This document shows, one piece after another, positions 25,668 through 39,157 of a DNA stretch of 64,000 nucleotides. The stretch comes from Shimia aestuarii (lineage in GTDB: Bacteria > Pseudomonadota > Alphaproteobacteria > Rhodobacterales > Rhodobacteraceae). Location: assembly GCF_022814865.1 (NCBI RefSeq), contig NZ_JAKVRD010000013.1, positions 35,527-99,526 on the forward strand. Reading direction: 5' to 3'. The stretch's first letter is position 1, and each line of letters starts with the position of its first letter. The translations under genes and the position numbers were made by a program. The notes beneath the pieces were generated by a model, which had not been told where the DNA came from, did no database searches, and worked only from the letters and a program-made list of their open reading frames with translations.

Positions 25668-26066
25668 GCCACGTTTCGCCGAAGAGAACGGTGTTTTTCC
25701 AAATGGACGATGCACCCGCTCTCGGAAACGGGTAACGATTGCGCGGCGACACGCGGCCCCCAAGCCCGCGTTGATCCTGCGCGATGCCCGAGGGGCTTCA
25801 TTGACTTACCTCGCTGCTCTGACGGCATCGCGCGCACTTCCCAAGGATTGTTTACACTTTCGGCCTAGAGTGTTTCGCAGCGCGCCGTATTTTCGCTCTG
25901 TGACGAATCCGCAGGTCATGGCACATAGGCGCCAGACGCTGAACGGGTCGTCTTTCTCTTGGCATGTCCCTCCAACCGCGCCTTTCGCGCGACGATAGCG
26001 CCACGGAAGACGGCCCGTTAACTGCGCCCCCTTCCCAAAACCGCGCGCCTGCCCTATGTCCGCCCC
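25668..26066. other. 399-base gap without a convincing gene
   Basis: No frame here has both a good start and protein-like composition; the plus-strand reading through 25998 is rich in R, S and P and looks like a shadow. TTGACT at 25802 and TTGTTTACA near 25848 may be promoter parts for trmFO. A hairpin ACCCG...CGGGT (25727-25746) is the only clear local structure. A small RNA cannot be excluded. Confidence 0.4.
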
Positions 26067-27407
26067 ATGACACAGGAATTGCATATCGTTGGCGGTGGCA
26101 TGGCGGGCTCCGAAGCCGCATGGCAGGCCGCCCAGATGGGTATCGACGTGGTGATCCACGAGATGCGCCCCAAGGTCGAGACCTTCGCTCACCGCACCGG
26201 CAACCTCGCCGAGATGGTTTGCTCCAACTCGTTCCGCTCGGATGACGACGAACAAAACGCCGTTGGCCTCCTGCATTGGGAAATGCGCGCCGCGAATAGT
26301 CTTATCATGGCCACGGCGGACAAACATCGTCTGCCTGCAGGAGGCGCGCTCGCCGTAGACCGCGATCCCTTCGCCGAAAGCGTGACCGAAGCCCTCCTCG
26401 CCCTGCCCAATGTGCGCGTCGAATATGGCGAGATCGACAGCCTGCCAACCGAGGGCCACTGGATCATCGCCACCGGACCGCTGACCTCCGCAGGGCTCGG
26501 CGCCGCGATTCAGGCCGAAACCGGTGCCGAGCGCCTGGCCTTTTTCGACGCCATCGCCCCTATCGTCTATGCCGAAAGCATCGACATGGACGTCGCCTGG
26601 CTGCAATCACGCTATGACAAGGGCGAAACCGAAGAAGAGCAAAAGGCCTATCTCAACTGCCCGATGACCAAGGACCAGTACGAGGCCTTCATTGACGCGC
26701 TTCTCGCCGCAGACAAGACCGAGTTCCACGAGGGCGAGACCGCGGGCTATTTCGACGGCTGCCTGCCGATCGAAGTCATGGCCGAACGCGGCCGCGAAAC
26801 CCTGCGCCATGGCCCGATGAAGCCCGTGGGCCTCACCAATGCGCATAGGCCGGACGAAAAAGCCTATGCCGTGGTCCAACTGCGTCGCGATAACGCCTTG
26901 GGAACGCTCTATAATATCGTCGGCTTCCAAACCAAGATGAAATACGGCGCCCAGACCGAGGTGTTCAAGATGATCCCCGGCCTCGAAAACGCCTCCTTCG
27001 CGCGGCTCGGCGGCATTCACCGCAACACGTTCATCAATTCGCCGACGCTTTTGGATGATCAGATGCGCCTGCGCTCCAAGCCCCATATCCGCTTTGCCGG
27101 TCAGGTGACGGGCGTCGAGGGTTATGTCGAAAGCGCTGCCATGGGCCTTCTCGCCGGACGCCTCGCCGCCGCCGAAATCCTTGGCCAGTCACGCGAGACC
27201 GCGCCGCTCAACACCGCTATGGGCGCGCTTGTGCATCACATCACCGGCGGCGCCGAGGCCAAGACGTTCCAGCCGATGAACGTCAATTTCGGCCTGTTCC
27301 AACCGGTCGATGGCCTCAAAGGCGGCCGCCGGGGCCGCAAGGACCGCTACAAGGCCTATACCGACCGCGCCAAGGCCGAATGGACGGAGTGGCTCGCCAC
27401 GCAATGA
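26067..27407 (+). CDS. trmFO: tRNA (uracil-54-C5)-methyltransferase, folate/FAD-dependent
   Basis: A 446-residue flavoprotein that makes ribothymidine 54 in tRNA from methylenetetrahydrofolate. The N-terminal FAD loop is [18 protein letters not shown], then [15 protein letters not shown] with the conserved cysteine, [14 protein letters not shown] and [26 protein letters not shown], the family's hallmark stretch. Length is standard. Its stop overlaps gluQ by four bases (ATGA). Confidence 0.96.
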   Translation: MTQELHIVGGGMAGSEAAWQAAQMGIDVVIHEMRPKVETFAHRTGNLAEMVCSNSFRSDDDEQNAVGLLHWEMRAANSLIMATADKHRLPAGGALAVDRDPFAESVTEALLALPNVRVEYGEIDSLPTEGHWIIATGPLTSAGLGAAIQAETGAERLAFFDAIAPIVYAESIDMDVAWLQSRYDKGETEEEQKAYLNCPMTKDQYEAFIDALLAADKTEFHEGETAGYFDGCLPIEVMAERGRETLRHGPMKPVGLTNAHRPDEKAYAVVQLRRDNALGTLYNIVGFQTKMKYGAQTEVFKMIPGLENASFARLGGIHRNTFINSPTLLDDQMRLRSKPHIRFAGQVTGVEGYVESAAMGLLAGRLAAAEILGQSRETAPLNTAMGALVHHITGGAEAKTFQPMNVNFGLFQPVDGLKGGRRGRKDRYKAYTDRAKAEWTEWLATQ

Positions 27408-28252
27408 GAACCCGCTTCGCCCCCTCGCCCACCGGCCCTTTGCATTTGGGCCACGCTTACTCGGCGCTCCTCGCGCATGACATGGCACGGGCGGCGGGCG
27501 GCACGTTCCTACTGCGGATCGAGGATATCGACCAAAGCCGCGCCCGCCCCGAATGGGAAGCGCAAATCTACGATGATCTTGCATGGCTTGGCGTGACATG
27601 GGACGCCCCGCCCATGCGCCAGTCCGACCGCCTGCCCAGCTACCGCGCTGCGCTTTCGGATCTTTGGACCAAGGGCCTGCTTTACCCCTGCACCTGCACG
27701 CGCCGCGACATCACAGCCGCCGTCTCCGCCCCGCAGGAAGGCGCCGGGCCGATCTATGGCCCCGATGGCCTTGTCTACCCCGGCACCTGTCGCCCCGACA
27801 CGCCCCCATCCGGCCCGATCCCAGAGGATGCCGCTTTGCGCCTCAACATGCGCGCCGCGCTCGCTCACCTGGCCACCCCCGACCGTTTCACCTTTGAAGA
27901 CGAGACCTGTGGCCAAGTCCTTGTTTCCGCGGACGAACTCATCTCGGAGGTCGGTGACATCGTGCTTTCTCGTCGCGATTTTCCCGGCTCCTACCACCTC
28001 TCTGTCGTCCTCGACGACGCCGCCCAAGGCATCACCCATGTGATCCGGGGTGAAGACCTCTTCGAGGCCACGAAAATCCACGTGATCCTCCAACGCCTCC
28101 TCGGCCTACCGACACCGGCCTACCACCACCACCGCCTGATCCGCGACGACACCGGCAAGCGCCTTGCCAAACGCGACGACGCCCGCGCCATCGCCAAATA
28201 CCGCGCGGACGGTGCAACCCCCGAAGACATCCGCCGCCTCGTGGGTCTCTGA
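27404..28252 (+). CDS. gluQ: Glutamyl-Q tRNA(Asp) synthetase
   Basis: A 282-residue truncated glutamyl-tRNA synthetase paralogue that attaches glutamate to the queuosine at position 34 of tRNA(Asp). It has the HIGH-like motif PLHLGH and a KMSKS-like KRLAKRD, and stops after the catalytic domain, with no anticodon-binding domain. Four Cys/Tyr positions typical of the zinc site are seen near [10 protein letters not shown] and YPGTCR. It starts inside the trmFO stop, so translation of the two tRNA-modification genes is coupled. Confidence 0.94.
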   Translation: MRTRFAPSPTGPLHLGHAYSALLAHDMARAAGGTFLLRIEDIDQSRARPEWEAQIYDDLAWLGVTWDAPPMRQSDRLPSYRAALSDLWTKGLLYPCTCTRRDITAAVSAPQEGAGPIYGPDGLVYPGTCRPDTPPSGPIPEDAALRLNMRAALAHLATPDRFTFEDETCGQVLVSADELISEVGDIVLSRRDFPGSYHLSVVLDDAAQGITHVIRGEDLFEATKIHVILQRLLGLPTPAYHHHRLIRDDTGKRLAKRDDARAIAKYRADGATPEDIRRLVGL

Positions 28253-28258
28253 TCCCGC

Positions 28259-28310
28259 TCTTCTTCTCTGGAAAAATACTCGCGCCGCAGGCACGGCCCG
28301 AAAGGGCCGT
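28259..28310 (+). repeat. Short dispersed post-stop element, copy D, with hairpin
   Basis: TCTTCTTCTCTGG, AAAAATACTCG and CGCCGCAGGC begin six bases after the gluQ stop codon, co-oriented with gluQ. A perfect hairpin ACGGCCC-GAAA-GGGCCGT (28293-28310) follows and touches the end of hisI. Confidence 0.72.
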
Positions 28311-28669
28311 TACGCCATCGGCGACATCAACTCGACCGTCTCACCCTCGCGCACCGCCCGATAGAAACAGGAGCGGCGGTTGGTGTGGCAGGCCGGTCCC
28401 GTCTGGTTCACCAAAACGAGGATGCAATCCTCATCACAGTCATAGCGGAAGTCGACCAACGCCTGCACATGGCCGGAACTTTCGCCTTTGACCCAGAAAC
28501 TCTGCCGCGAGCGGCTCCAGTACGTGACCTTGCCGCTCTCGAGCGTGCGCGCCACGCTCTCGGCATTCATCCAGGCCATCATCAAGACCTCTCCGCTGTC
28601 GGCATCCTGCGCGATCGCTGGGATGAGGCCCGCTTCGTTGTATTTGAGCGTCGCCGGATCAAAAGCCAT
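28310..28669 (-). CDS. hisI: Phosphoribosyl-AMP cyclohydrolase
   Basis: A 119-residue single-domain HisI that opens the ring of phosphoribosyl-AMP in histidine synthesis. The metal-binding cysteine region [27 protein letters not shown] is clear, as are MMAWMNAES and [14 protein letters not shown]. The frame extends to an ATG at 28687, but the ATG at 28669 follows AAAGGAAA. No fused HisE domain is present; hisE must be elsewhere. Confidence 0.95.
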   Translation of the reverse strand: MAFDPATLKYNEAGLIPAIAQDADSGEVLMMAWMNAESVARTLESGKVTYWSRSRQSFWVKGESSGHVQALVDFRYDCDEDCILVLVNQTGPACHTNRRSCFYRAVREGETVELMSPMA

Positions 28670-28735
28670 GGTCGATTTCCTTTGCATCTGCCTACCGGGC
28701 CTCTATCTAGACAAAATGTGACGAAGGGAACAGGC

Positions 28736-29185
28736 ATGTCCGGCGAAACCGATCTCATCAATCTCTACTCCGGGCGCATCCTCGCGCTCGCCGCCGCAAT
28801 TCCGCACACGGATCGTCTTGCCAATCCGCAGGCGACGATCAAAAAGCGCGCACCGCTCTGTGGCTCGACCGTGACCGTGGATGTGACACTCGAAGAAGAC
28901 GGACGCATTGCCGAATTCGGGCAGGATGTGAAGGCCTGCGCTCTGGGACAAGCCGCCGCTTCCGTGGTCGGGGCCAATGTGATCGGCCGGACCCGTGCCG
29001 AGATTGAGGCCACCCGCGACGCCTTGCGCGCCATGCTCAAGGAAAACGGCCCCACCCCGCCCGCGCCCTTCGACGGTCTCGAAGTCCTGCGCCCGGCGCG
29101 CGATTTTGCCAACCGTCACGCCTCGATCCTGCTCGCAATCGAGGCCACCGCCGAAGCTATGGCCGAGGCAGAGGCCGCCGCCTGA
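28736..29185 (+). CDS. IscU/NifU-like Fe-S scaffold protein
   Basis: A 149-residue protein of the iron-sulfur scaffold family. Cysteines are seen in RAPLCGSTVTVDV and VKACALGQAAASV, corresponding to two of the three cluster ligands of IscU; the third, usually in the C-terminal region, is not evident (the ending is RHASILLAIEATAEAMAEAEAAA). This matches a divergent IscU-like group in Rhodobacterales. It is divergent from hisI by 66 bases. Whether it holds a cluster is unproven. Confidence 0.82.
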   Translation: MSGETDLINLYSGRILALAAAIPHTDRLANPQATIKKRAPLCGSTVTVDVTLEEDGRIAEFGQDVKACALGQAAASVVGANVIGRTRAEIEATRDALRAMLKENGPTPPAPFDGLEVLRPARDFANRHASILLAIEATAEAMAEAEAAA

Positions 29186-29209
29186 GCCAATCGTTAACCA
29201 TCCCCTGAT

Positions 29210-29246
29210 AAAAAAACCGCCGCACTTCCGTGGGGAAGGCGGCGGC
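29210..29246 (-). terminator. Rho-independent terminator of the SOS-box small-gene unit
   Basis: On the minus strand GCCGCCGCCTTCC and its partner GGAAGTGCGGCGG form a G/C-rich stem followed by seven T. It lies about 160 bases past the stop of the 40-residue gene and 25 bases past the end of the convergent scaffold gene. Confidence 0.88.
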
Positions 29247-29403
29247 AAAGTCGCGTTTTCGCGAGGGACCCGGGCAGCGTCCGAAGGGGAGTGAGGCACC
29301 CTTCAAAAGACGTGGGACAGGCAGTGTCGGTCTTGGGCATCCAATTGGGGACAGGATACGACCGGACGACACCCGGCGCGATCACGCGGGCAGAAAACCG
29401 GGG

Positions 29404-29526
29404 TTACGAGACGCCGGGCACATGCAGCGCCACAAGCATCATCACGACAAGGGCCACGCCCCCAAGCGCATCCTGAACAAGCGTTGCGCGGGAATTGCGG
29501 ATCACAGTGCGGATCTGGGTCATCAT
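29404..29526 (-). CDS. 40-residue single-pass membrane protein, probably SOS-induced
   Basis: A small gene on the minus strand. The ATGATG at 29526 follows an AGGAGA ribosome site. The peptide has a basic N-terminus (TQIRTVIRNSRAT) and one hydrophobic helix (residues about 21-37, LGGVALVVMMLVALHVP), so N-in membrane insertion is predicted. A perfect GTTC-N7-GTTC LexA box lies 68-82 bases upstream, and no other gene lies between them. The unit ends in its own strong terminator. Small SOS-induced membrane proteins in other bacteria (SidA in Caulobacter, YneA in Bacillus) block cell division, which makes this a candidate analogue; that role is inference only. In-frame ATGs at 29535-29560 would add up to about 16 residues. 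Confidence 0.68.
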   Translation of the reverse strand: MMTQIRTVIRNSRATLVQDALGGVALVVMMLVALHVPGVS

Positions 29527-29593
29527 GGGGCGTCTCCTGCTCATTATCGTGTTTTGTTGCTTATTTGTTCTCATATCCTTAACGACCTGTAAA

Positions 29594-29608
29594 GAACTTT
29601 TTGAGAAC
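29594..29608 (-). promoter_or_regulatory. LexA (SOS) box, alphaproteobacterial type
   Basis: GTTCTCAAAAAGTTC on the minus strand fits GTTC-N7-GTTC exactly. Two more GTTC half-sites lie just upstream on the same strand, at 6-base spacings. The box is 29 bases beyond the recG stop and upstream of the 40-residue membrane protein gene. Confidence 0.75.
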
Positions 29609-29636
29609 ATTTGCGAACAAAATGGAACAGGTGGAT

Positions 29637-34000
<4,364 letters not shown>

Positions 34001-34038
34001 TCAAGTGATAGGGCCGCCGCCGCGCGACGTCCAGAGGC

Positions 34039-34758
34039 TCAGGCGCGCAGGGCGAGTTGTTCCGGTGCCCCCTGACCAACCGGTGAGGGATCGCGCAGCA
34101 CGTAGCCGCGCCCCCAGACCGTCTCGATATAGTTCTCGCCGTCGGTCGCTTCGCTGAGTTTTTTGCGCAGCTTGCAGATAAAGACGTCGATGATCTTGAG
34201 CTCCGGCTCGTCCATGCCGCCATAGAGGTGGTTGAGAAACATCTCCTTCGTGAGCGTCGTGCCTTTGCGCAGGCTCAGAAGCTCAAGCATCTGGTATTCC
34301 TTACCGGTAAGATGCACCGGCAACTCGTCGACTTCGACGGTCTTGGCGTCGAGATTGACCGAGATCTTTCCGGTGCGAATAATCGACTGCGAATGCCCCT
34401 TGGAGCGGCGCACAATGGCGTGGATGCGCGCAACAAGCTCTTCGCGGTGAAATGGCTTGGTCAGGTAGTCATCGGCGCCAAAGCCAAAACCCTTGAGTTT
34501 ACTCTCGGTGTCATCCGCCCCCGACAGGATCAGGATCGGCGTCTCCACACGGGCAAGCCGCAATTGGCGCAAGACCTCATGCCCCGTCATGTCCGGCAGA
34601 CCAAGGTCGAGAAGGATCAGGTCGTAATCATAGAGTTTCGCAAGATCGACCCCCTCCTCTCCAAGGTCTGTGGCATAGACGTTGAGATTGGCATGGGTGA
34701 GCATCATCTCGATGCTCTTCGATGTCGCCGGATCATCCTCAATGAGAAGCACACGCAT
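34039..34758 (-). CDS. ctrA: Cell-cycle/response regulator CtrA
   Basis: A 239-residue OmpR-type response regulator. The receiver domain has Asp51 ([10 protein letters not shown]) as the phosphoacceptor and the KPF lysine region ([11 protein letters not shown]); the C-terminal winged helix contains [32 protein letters not shown], almost unchanged across alphaproteobacterial CtrA. In Rhodobacterales CtrA controls motility, gene transfer agent and other functions and is usually not essential. sciP lies just upstream in the same orientation, and a CtrA-like box sits in the intergenic region. Confidence 0.96.
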   Translation of the reverse strand: MRVLLIEDDPATSKSIEMMLTHANLNVYATDLGEEGVDLAKLYDYDLILLDLGLPDMTGHEVLRQLRLARVETPILILSGADDTESKLKGFGFGADDYLTKPFHREELVARIHAIVRRSKGHSQSIIRTGKISVNLDAKTVEVDELPVHLTGKEYQMLELLSLRKGTTLTKEMFLNHLYGGMDEPELKIIDVFICKLRKKLSEATDGENYIETVWGRGYVLRDPSPVGQGAPEQLALRA

Positions 34759-34812
34759 GACAATTTCCTCACATCATTGTTCCGTGGTCGCCATGACCCT
34801 GACGAAAAATGG

Positions 34813-34827
34813 TTAACCCACGGTTAC
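34813..34827. promoter_or_regulatory. CtrA-type site in the ctrA promoter
   Basis: TTAA-CCCACGG-TTAC matches the CtrA box TTAA-N7-TTAA with one mismatch, 55-69 bases upstream of the ctrA ATG. It suggests autoregulation, which is known for ctrA in Caulobacter. Confidence 0.5.
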
Positions 34828-34853
34828 CATGCAAAGAAAACTAGAACATCAAC

Positions 34854-35132
34854 CTATGGTTGTCGATATTTTTGCACGTTGGTCGCCTTGAGCGCGTCCA
34901 CGCCGTATCGTCCAGCCGCACGAACCCATTCCTCGAACTCCTCGTCGCTCAGGCGGTAGCGCTCGAGTGCTTCCTTGCGCGACATCAACCCAAAGGCCAC
35001 GCCCCAGACGACAGCCGCCTTGCGCGACGCCACCCAGCGCTTGGTGTTTTCCGGTGGCAGATCGGCGCGCGACATCACGCGCCCATTCTGCAGCGTGACC
35101 GTCCTCGGCCCCTCAACTTTCTTCAGATACAT
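34854..35132 (-). CDS. sciP: CtrA inhibitory protein SciP (DUF1153)
   Basis: A 92-residue DNA-binding protein of the DUF1153 family; in Caulobacter SciP binds CtrA and blocks transcription from CtrA promoters. The conserved core reads LPPENTKRWVASRKAAVVWG, then LMSRKEALERYRLSDEEFEEW and ends ATNVQKYRQ. The frame begins at an ATG at 35138, but the ribosome site GAGGG is only one base from it and seven bases from the ATG at 35132, so the latter is preferred. Its position next to ctrA supports the same role, though it has not been shown for all Rhodobacterales. Confidence 0.9.
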   Translation of the reverse strand: MYLKKVEGPRTVTLQNGRVMSRADLPPENTKRWVASRKAAVVWGVAFGLMSRKEALERYRLSDEEFEEWVRAAGRYGVDALKATNVQKYRQP

Positions 35133-35253
35133 ACCCATACCCTCATCGCAATGCCGCCATGCTGACCGGTCGAGTTTAACAGCGGGTGAAACTGCCCCTT
35201 GAGAGTAGTTAGGATTTTCCTATATTCTCGACGACTTCTGTAAGGAGAGTCGC

Positions 35254-36396
35254 ATGGCCCTTGATCGCAACATCGAACTGAATTCCCTCGGCTTTGCCAA
35301 ACCGCCGAGTGAGACCCGCGTGGTTGTCGCCATGTCGGGCGGCGTGGATTCCTCTGTCGTCGCGGCCAAACTGGCGGACGAGGGCTATGACGTTGTGGGT
35401 GTCACCCTGCAACTCTACGATCACGGCGCCGCGCTCGCCAAGAAGGGCGCCTGTTGCGCCGGGATCGACATTCACGATGCCCGCCGCGTGGCCGAGGAGA
35501 AGGGCTTTCCGCATTACGTGCTCGACTACGAGAACATCTTTCAGGACGCGGTGATTGACGAGTTTGCCGAGAGCTACCTCGCGGGCGCAACGCCCGTGCC
35601 CTGCATCCGCTGCAACGAGCGGGTCAAGTTCAAGGACCTGCTTGAGACCGCCAAGGATCTCGATGCCGATTGCATGGCGACGGGCCATTACATTCAGCGC
35701 AAGATGGGCGAGAATGGCCCCGAACTGCACTCGGCCGCGGATGCGCGCCGGGATCAGAGCTATTTCCTCTTTTCCACCACCCCGGAACAGCTCTCTTACT
35801 TACGCTTTCCGCTTGGCCACCTGCCCAACAAGGACGCAACCCGCGCCCTTGCGGCGGAATACGGTTTGGCCGTCGCCGACAAACCCGACAGCCAAGATAT
35901 CTGCTTCGTGCCCAATGGTGATTATGCCTCGGTCATCGAGAAACTGCGCCCCGGCGCGGCAGAGCCGGGCGAGATCGTGGACCACGAAGGCAATGTGCGC
36001 AGCACCCATGACGGCGTGATCCACTACACGATCGGCCAACGCCGTGGCCTCGGCATTGGCGGCCTCAGCGAACCGCTCTACGTGGTGAAGCTCGACGTGG
36101 ATACCAAACAGGTCATCGTCGGCCCGAAATCCATGCTCGCCACCCGAAAGATCCCTGTGCGCGAGATCAACTGGCTTGGGGATGACCCATTCGAGAGCCG
36201 CGCCGAATGGCACCTCTCGGTCAAAGTCCGCTCGACCCGCCCCCCGCGCGAGGCAATCATCCGCCCCACCGGGCCAACCACCGCCGAGGTCGAACTCCTC
36301 ACCCCCGAGGAAGGCGTCTCCCCTGGTCAGGCCTGCGTGTTCTACGACAATGAGAGCAGCCGCATCTACGGCGGCGGCTGGATCTGGCGCGGCTAA
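35254..36396 (+). CDS. mnmA: tRNA 2-thiouridine(34) synthase MnmA
   Basis: A 380-residue enzyme that thiolates U34 of tRNAs for Lys, Glu and Gln. The PP-loop is [15 protein letters not shown], and the catalytic cysteines are in [13 protein letters not shown] and [12 protein letters not shown]. The RNA-binding barrel and C-terminal GQACVFYD follow. The ATG at 35254 has an AAGGAGAG site. It converges on lpxB with three bases between the stops. Confidence 0.96.
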   Translation: MALDRNIELNSLGFAKPPSETRVVVAMSGGVDSSVVAAKLADEGYDVVGVTLQLYDHGAALAKKGACCAGIDIHDARRVAEEKGFPHYVLDYENIFQDAVIDEFAESYLAGATPVPCIRCNERVKFKDLLETAKDLDADCMATGHYIQRKMGENGPELHSAADARRDQSYFLFSTTPEQLSYLRFPLGHLPNKDATRALAAEYGLAVADKPDSQDICFVPNGDYASVIEKLRPGAAEPGEIVDHEGNVRSTHDGVIHYTIGQRRGLGIGGLSEPLYVVKLDVDTKQVIVGPKSMLATRKIPVREINWLGDDPFESRAEWHLSVKVRSTRPPREAIIRPTGPTTAEVELLTPEEGVSPGQACVFYDNESSRIYGGGWIWRG

Positions 36397-36399
36397 CTC

Positions 36400-37548
36400 C
36401 TAGCCCGCCAGACCGTCAAGCACCGCCCGCGCCGCGCGCAAGCCCGGCGCCTCTGCGCCAAGGCCAAGGCGATCCATCGTGACCGACATCGCATCCTGCT
36501 GCAAATCGGGCTGATCCAACACGTTGAGAAGTGCAGGCGCAATGTCCTCGGGATGGAAGGCCGGGCCAAGGAACTCTGGCACGACGCGCGTTTCCGACAC
36601 CAGATTAACCAAGGTCACCGTATCAATGAGCGCCGCGCGGCTCATGATCTGCCAGGAAAGCCAGCTCATGTCATAGGCGATGACCATCGGCGTCGCGCTC
36701 GCCGCCAGTTCGAGGGACACCGTGCCCGACGCCGCAAGCGCCACATCCGCGGCCCGAAACGCCGCGCGCTTGGTCTCTTTCGCATCCTGCGCCGTCGGGT
36801 CGAGGATCACGGGCGCCACCGCCCAATCCTGCGCCAAGTGGCGGACCTCCTCCAAGACCGGCCCCGCCGCCGGTAGCACCACGCGCAGATCGGGGCGTGC
36901 CTCGACCAGCCTTGCCGCCACCGCGCCAAAGCCCGGCATCAATCGCGCCACCTCGCTCCGCCGCGATCCCGGAAGCGCAAGCAGGACAGGCGCATCGCCA
37001 ATTCCCTGCGCGTCGCGAAACATCGCCACCTCCGCGTCGCTTGCAACCGGCTCTGACACGACGGGATGACCCACGAAATCACAGCGCAGCCCCACCGCCT
37101 CGAGATAGGGCGGCTCAAACGGCAAGAGCGCGAGCACCTGATCGACCACACGCGCCATTTTCTCCGCCCGTTTCGGCCGCCATGCCCAGACCGAGGGCGC
37201 CACGTAGTGCACGATGCGAAGATCGCTCTTCGCCTTCACTTCTTTCGCCACGCGCAAACAGAAATCCGGGCTGTCGATGGTGATAAGCACATCCGGCGCA
37301 GCAGCGATGACCGCCTCTGCCGTCTGATGCATCCGACGCTTCAGGTGGCGATACTTCGGCAGCACCTCGGCAATCCCCATGACGCTCAACTCGTCCATGG
37401 GAAAGAGGCTCTCCATACCTTCCGCCTGCATGAGCGGCCCGCCCACGCCTTCGAATTGCACCTCCGGACAAAGCTCTTTCAAACCCGCCATGAGCGCCCC
37501 GCCGAGGCGATCCCCCGACGGCTCCCCGGCAATCAGGAACACCCGCAT
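36400..37548 (-). CDS. lpxB: Lipid-A-disaccharide synthase
   Basis: A 382-residue glycosyltransferase (family GT19) that joins lipid X to UDP-diacylglucosamine. The start MRVFLIAGEPSGDRLGGALM, the region HYVAPSVWAWRPKRA and LPGSRRSEVARLMP, then SGTVSLELAASATPMVIAYD are typical. It is the last gene of the envelope series; its ATG overlaps the lpxI stop by one base. Confidence 0.95.
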   Translation of the reverse strand: MRVFLIAGEPSGDRLGGALMAGLKELCPEVQFEGVGGPLMQAEGMESLFPMDELSVMGIAEVLPKYRHLKRRMHQTAEAVIAAAPDVLITIDSPDFCLRVAKEVKAKSDLRIVHYVAPSVWAWRPKRAEKMARVVDQVLALLPFEPPYLEAVGLRCDFVGHPVVSEPVASDAEVAMFRDAQGIGDAPVLLALPGSRRSEVARLMPGFGAVAARLVEARPDLRVVLPAAGPVLEEVRHLAQDWAVAPVILDPTAQDAKETKRAAFRAADVALAASGTVSLELAASATPMVIAYDMSWLSWQIMSRAALIDTVTLVNLVSETRVVPEFLGPAFHPEDIAPALLNVLDQPDLQQDAMSVTMDRLGLGAEAPGLRAARAVLDGLAG

Positions 37549-38351
37549 CAGAGCACCCGTGCGAAAAGGAAAAGCCCGCTCTCCTCGAGCGCCGCGCGCG
37601 TCGCATCGCGGTCAATCAGGACAACCTTTCCCGCAGAGACCACGATCCCATCAAGCCCCGCTCGGGCGGCGTTGCGGATCGTCTCGGGCCCCACGGCGGG
37701 CATATCAACCCGCAGGTCCTGTCCCCGCTTTGGCGCTTTCACGAGCACGCCGCCCTTGCCCCGGCGAAGATGCTCCGGCGTGTCGCCCACGAACCGCAAG
37801 AGCGCATCCGTGCCCTGCAAGGTCTCGATCCCGAGGCATAGCCCCCCGGCGACGACCGCCCCCTGCCCGACATCAAGCGGAGACAGCGCGAGAAGGATAT
37901 CCATCGCCTTGGAGGCATCCTGAAGCAGCGCCTCGCTTGGCTCCGGACCGGCAAAAAGCCCTTCCTCGACCGTGAGCCCCGGCAGCACCTCATGCGCGCC
38001 AAGCACTTTGAAGCCCTGTTCCTCGAAAATCGCGATGATGAGGCGCAGGATCGCATCATCGCCCGCCTGCAACGCCGCCATCAGGCGCGGGGCAAGCTGC
38101 ATCATCGTCTGGTCGAACTGTGACGGGTCAAGCGGCGGACGCGCCATAGCACCGGCAAGGACAACCTCCGTGACGCCTTCTGCCTTGAGCGCCTCGAACA
38201 AAGCACCCATCTTCTCGAACCGATGTTCCGCCAAGGGCGCCTGCATCGCGTGCGCCACCCCGTGGAACACCACGCGCACCGCGTCAGGGTGCGCCGCCAC
38301 GATCATCACGGGCAGCCCGCCTCCCCCCGACAGAATGGCCAGCCGTCCCAT
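37548..38351 (-). CDS. lpxI: UDP-2,3-diacylglucosamine pyrophosphatase LpxI
   Basis: A 267-residue LpxI (formerly DUF1009), the alphaproteobacterial alternative to LpxH that makes lipid X from UDP-diacylglucosamine. The N-terminal LAILSGGGGLPVMIV and C-terminal region with RVDMPAVGPETIRNAARAGL and GIVVSAGKVVLID are characteristic. Its place between lpxA and lpxB fits the pathway order apart from LpxD, whose gene is not in this cluster. Confidence 0.94.
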   Translation of the reverse strand: MGRLAILSGGGGLPVMIVAAHPDAVRVVFHGVAHAMQAPLAEHRFEKMGALFEALKAEGVTEVVLAGAMARPPLDPSQFDQTMMQLAPRLMAALQAGDDAILRLIIAIFEEQGFKVLGAHEVLPGLTVEEGLFAGPEPSEALLQDASKAMDILLALSPLDVGQGAVVAGGLCLGIETLQGTDALLRFVGDTPEHLRRGKGGVLVKAPKRGQDLRVDMPAVGPETIRNAARAGLDGIVVSAGKVVLIDRDATRAALEESGLFLFARVL

Positions 38352-38354
38352 GCC

Positions 38355-39152
38355 TCAGCCCGGTGTCAGGAAAGAACGGTCGGTCTGACCAAGCACGAAA
38401 TCGACGATTTCCTGCACATAGTCGCTATCGAACTCGTCCCCCATGCGCCGCGCGCGCTCTTGGAATGCGCCCTCGCCCTGCGCCAGCATCTGAAACGCGG
38501 CACGCAAGGCGGTGATGTCACTACGCGCCACACCGCGCCGCTTCAACCCGACAAGGTTCAACCCATCAAGCGCCCCACGCGGCCCTTGAACAAGGCCATA
38601 GGGGATCACGTCATTGGTCACCATCGACACCGCGCCAATAATCGCGCCCTTGCCGATGCGGACGAACTGGTGAATACCCGAAAGCCCGCCGATGATCACG
38701 TCATCCTCGATGATGCAATGGCCCGCCACGGCAGAGTTGTTGACGACAATCACCCGGTTGCCGATCTGCGCATCATGCGCGATATGACAGCCCGCCATGA
38801 ACAACCCATCATCCCCGATCACCGTCACGCCGCCACCGCCCTCAGTGCCGGGGTTCATCGTGACATGCTCGCGGATACGGTTGCGCTTGCCGATGACGAG
38901 CCGCGAATGCTCGCCGTTGAACTTGAGATCCTGCGGAATCTCTCCGATCACGGCAAAGGAGAACACGACCGACTCTGCGCCGATCTCGGTATCGCCCTTG
39001 ATGACAACATGCGATTTGAGCTCAACGCCCTCGTGCAGTCGTACCTCTGGCCCGATATGACAGAACGGACCAACGACACAGCCCGCTGCGATCTCCGCAC
39101 CGTCCTCGACAACCGCCGACGCGTGCACCTTCGCCTGATCTGAAATCGCCAT
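38355..39152 (-). CDS. lpxA: UDP-N-acetylglucosamine acyltransferase
   Basis: A 265-residue left-handed beta-helix acyltransferase, first step of lipid A synthesis. Hexapeptide repeats run through the first two-thirds (VHASAVVEDGAEIAAGCVVG, and VIGDDGLFMAGCHIAHDAQIG with the catalytic His in the CHIAHD region). A GTG at 39161 is possible but too close to the GAAGGAG ribosome site; the ATG at 39152 has proper spacing. It starts 6 bases after fabZ. Confidence 0.94.
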   Translation of the reverse strand: MAISDQAKVHASAVVEDGAEIAAGCVVGPFCHIGPEVRLHEGVELKSHVVIKGDTEIGAESVVFSFAVIGEIPQDLKFNGEHSRLVIGKRNRIREHVTMNPGTEGGGGVTVIGDDGLFMAGCHIAHDAQIGNRVIVVNNSAVAGHCIIEDDVIIGGLSGIHQFVRIGKGAIIGAVSMVTNDVIPYGLVQGPRGALDGLNLVGLKRRGVARSDITALRAAFQMLAQGEGAFQERARRMGDEFDSDYVQEIVDFVLGQTDRSFLTPG

Positions 39153-39157
39153 ACGGC

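Noticed and set aside
36397..36399. Terminator between mnmA and lpxB
   Set aside because: Only three bases separate the two stop codons and no hairpin is evident.
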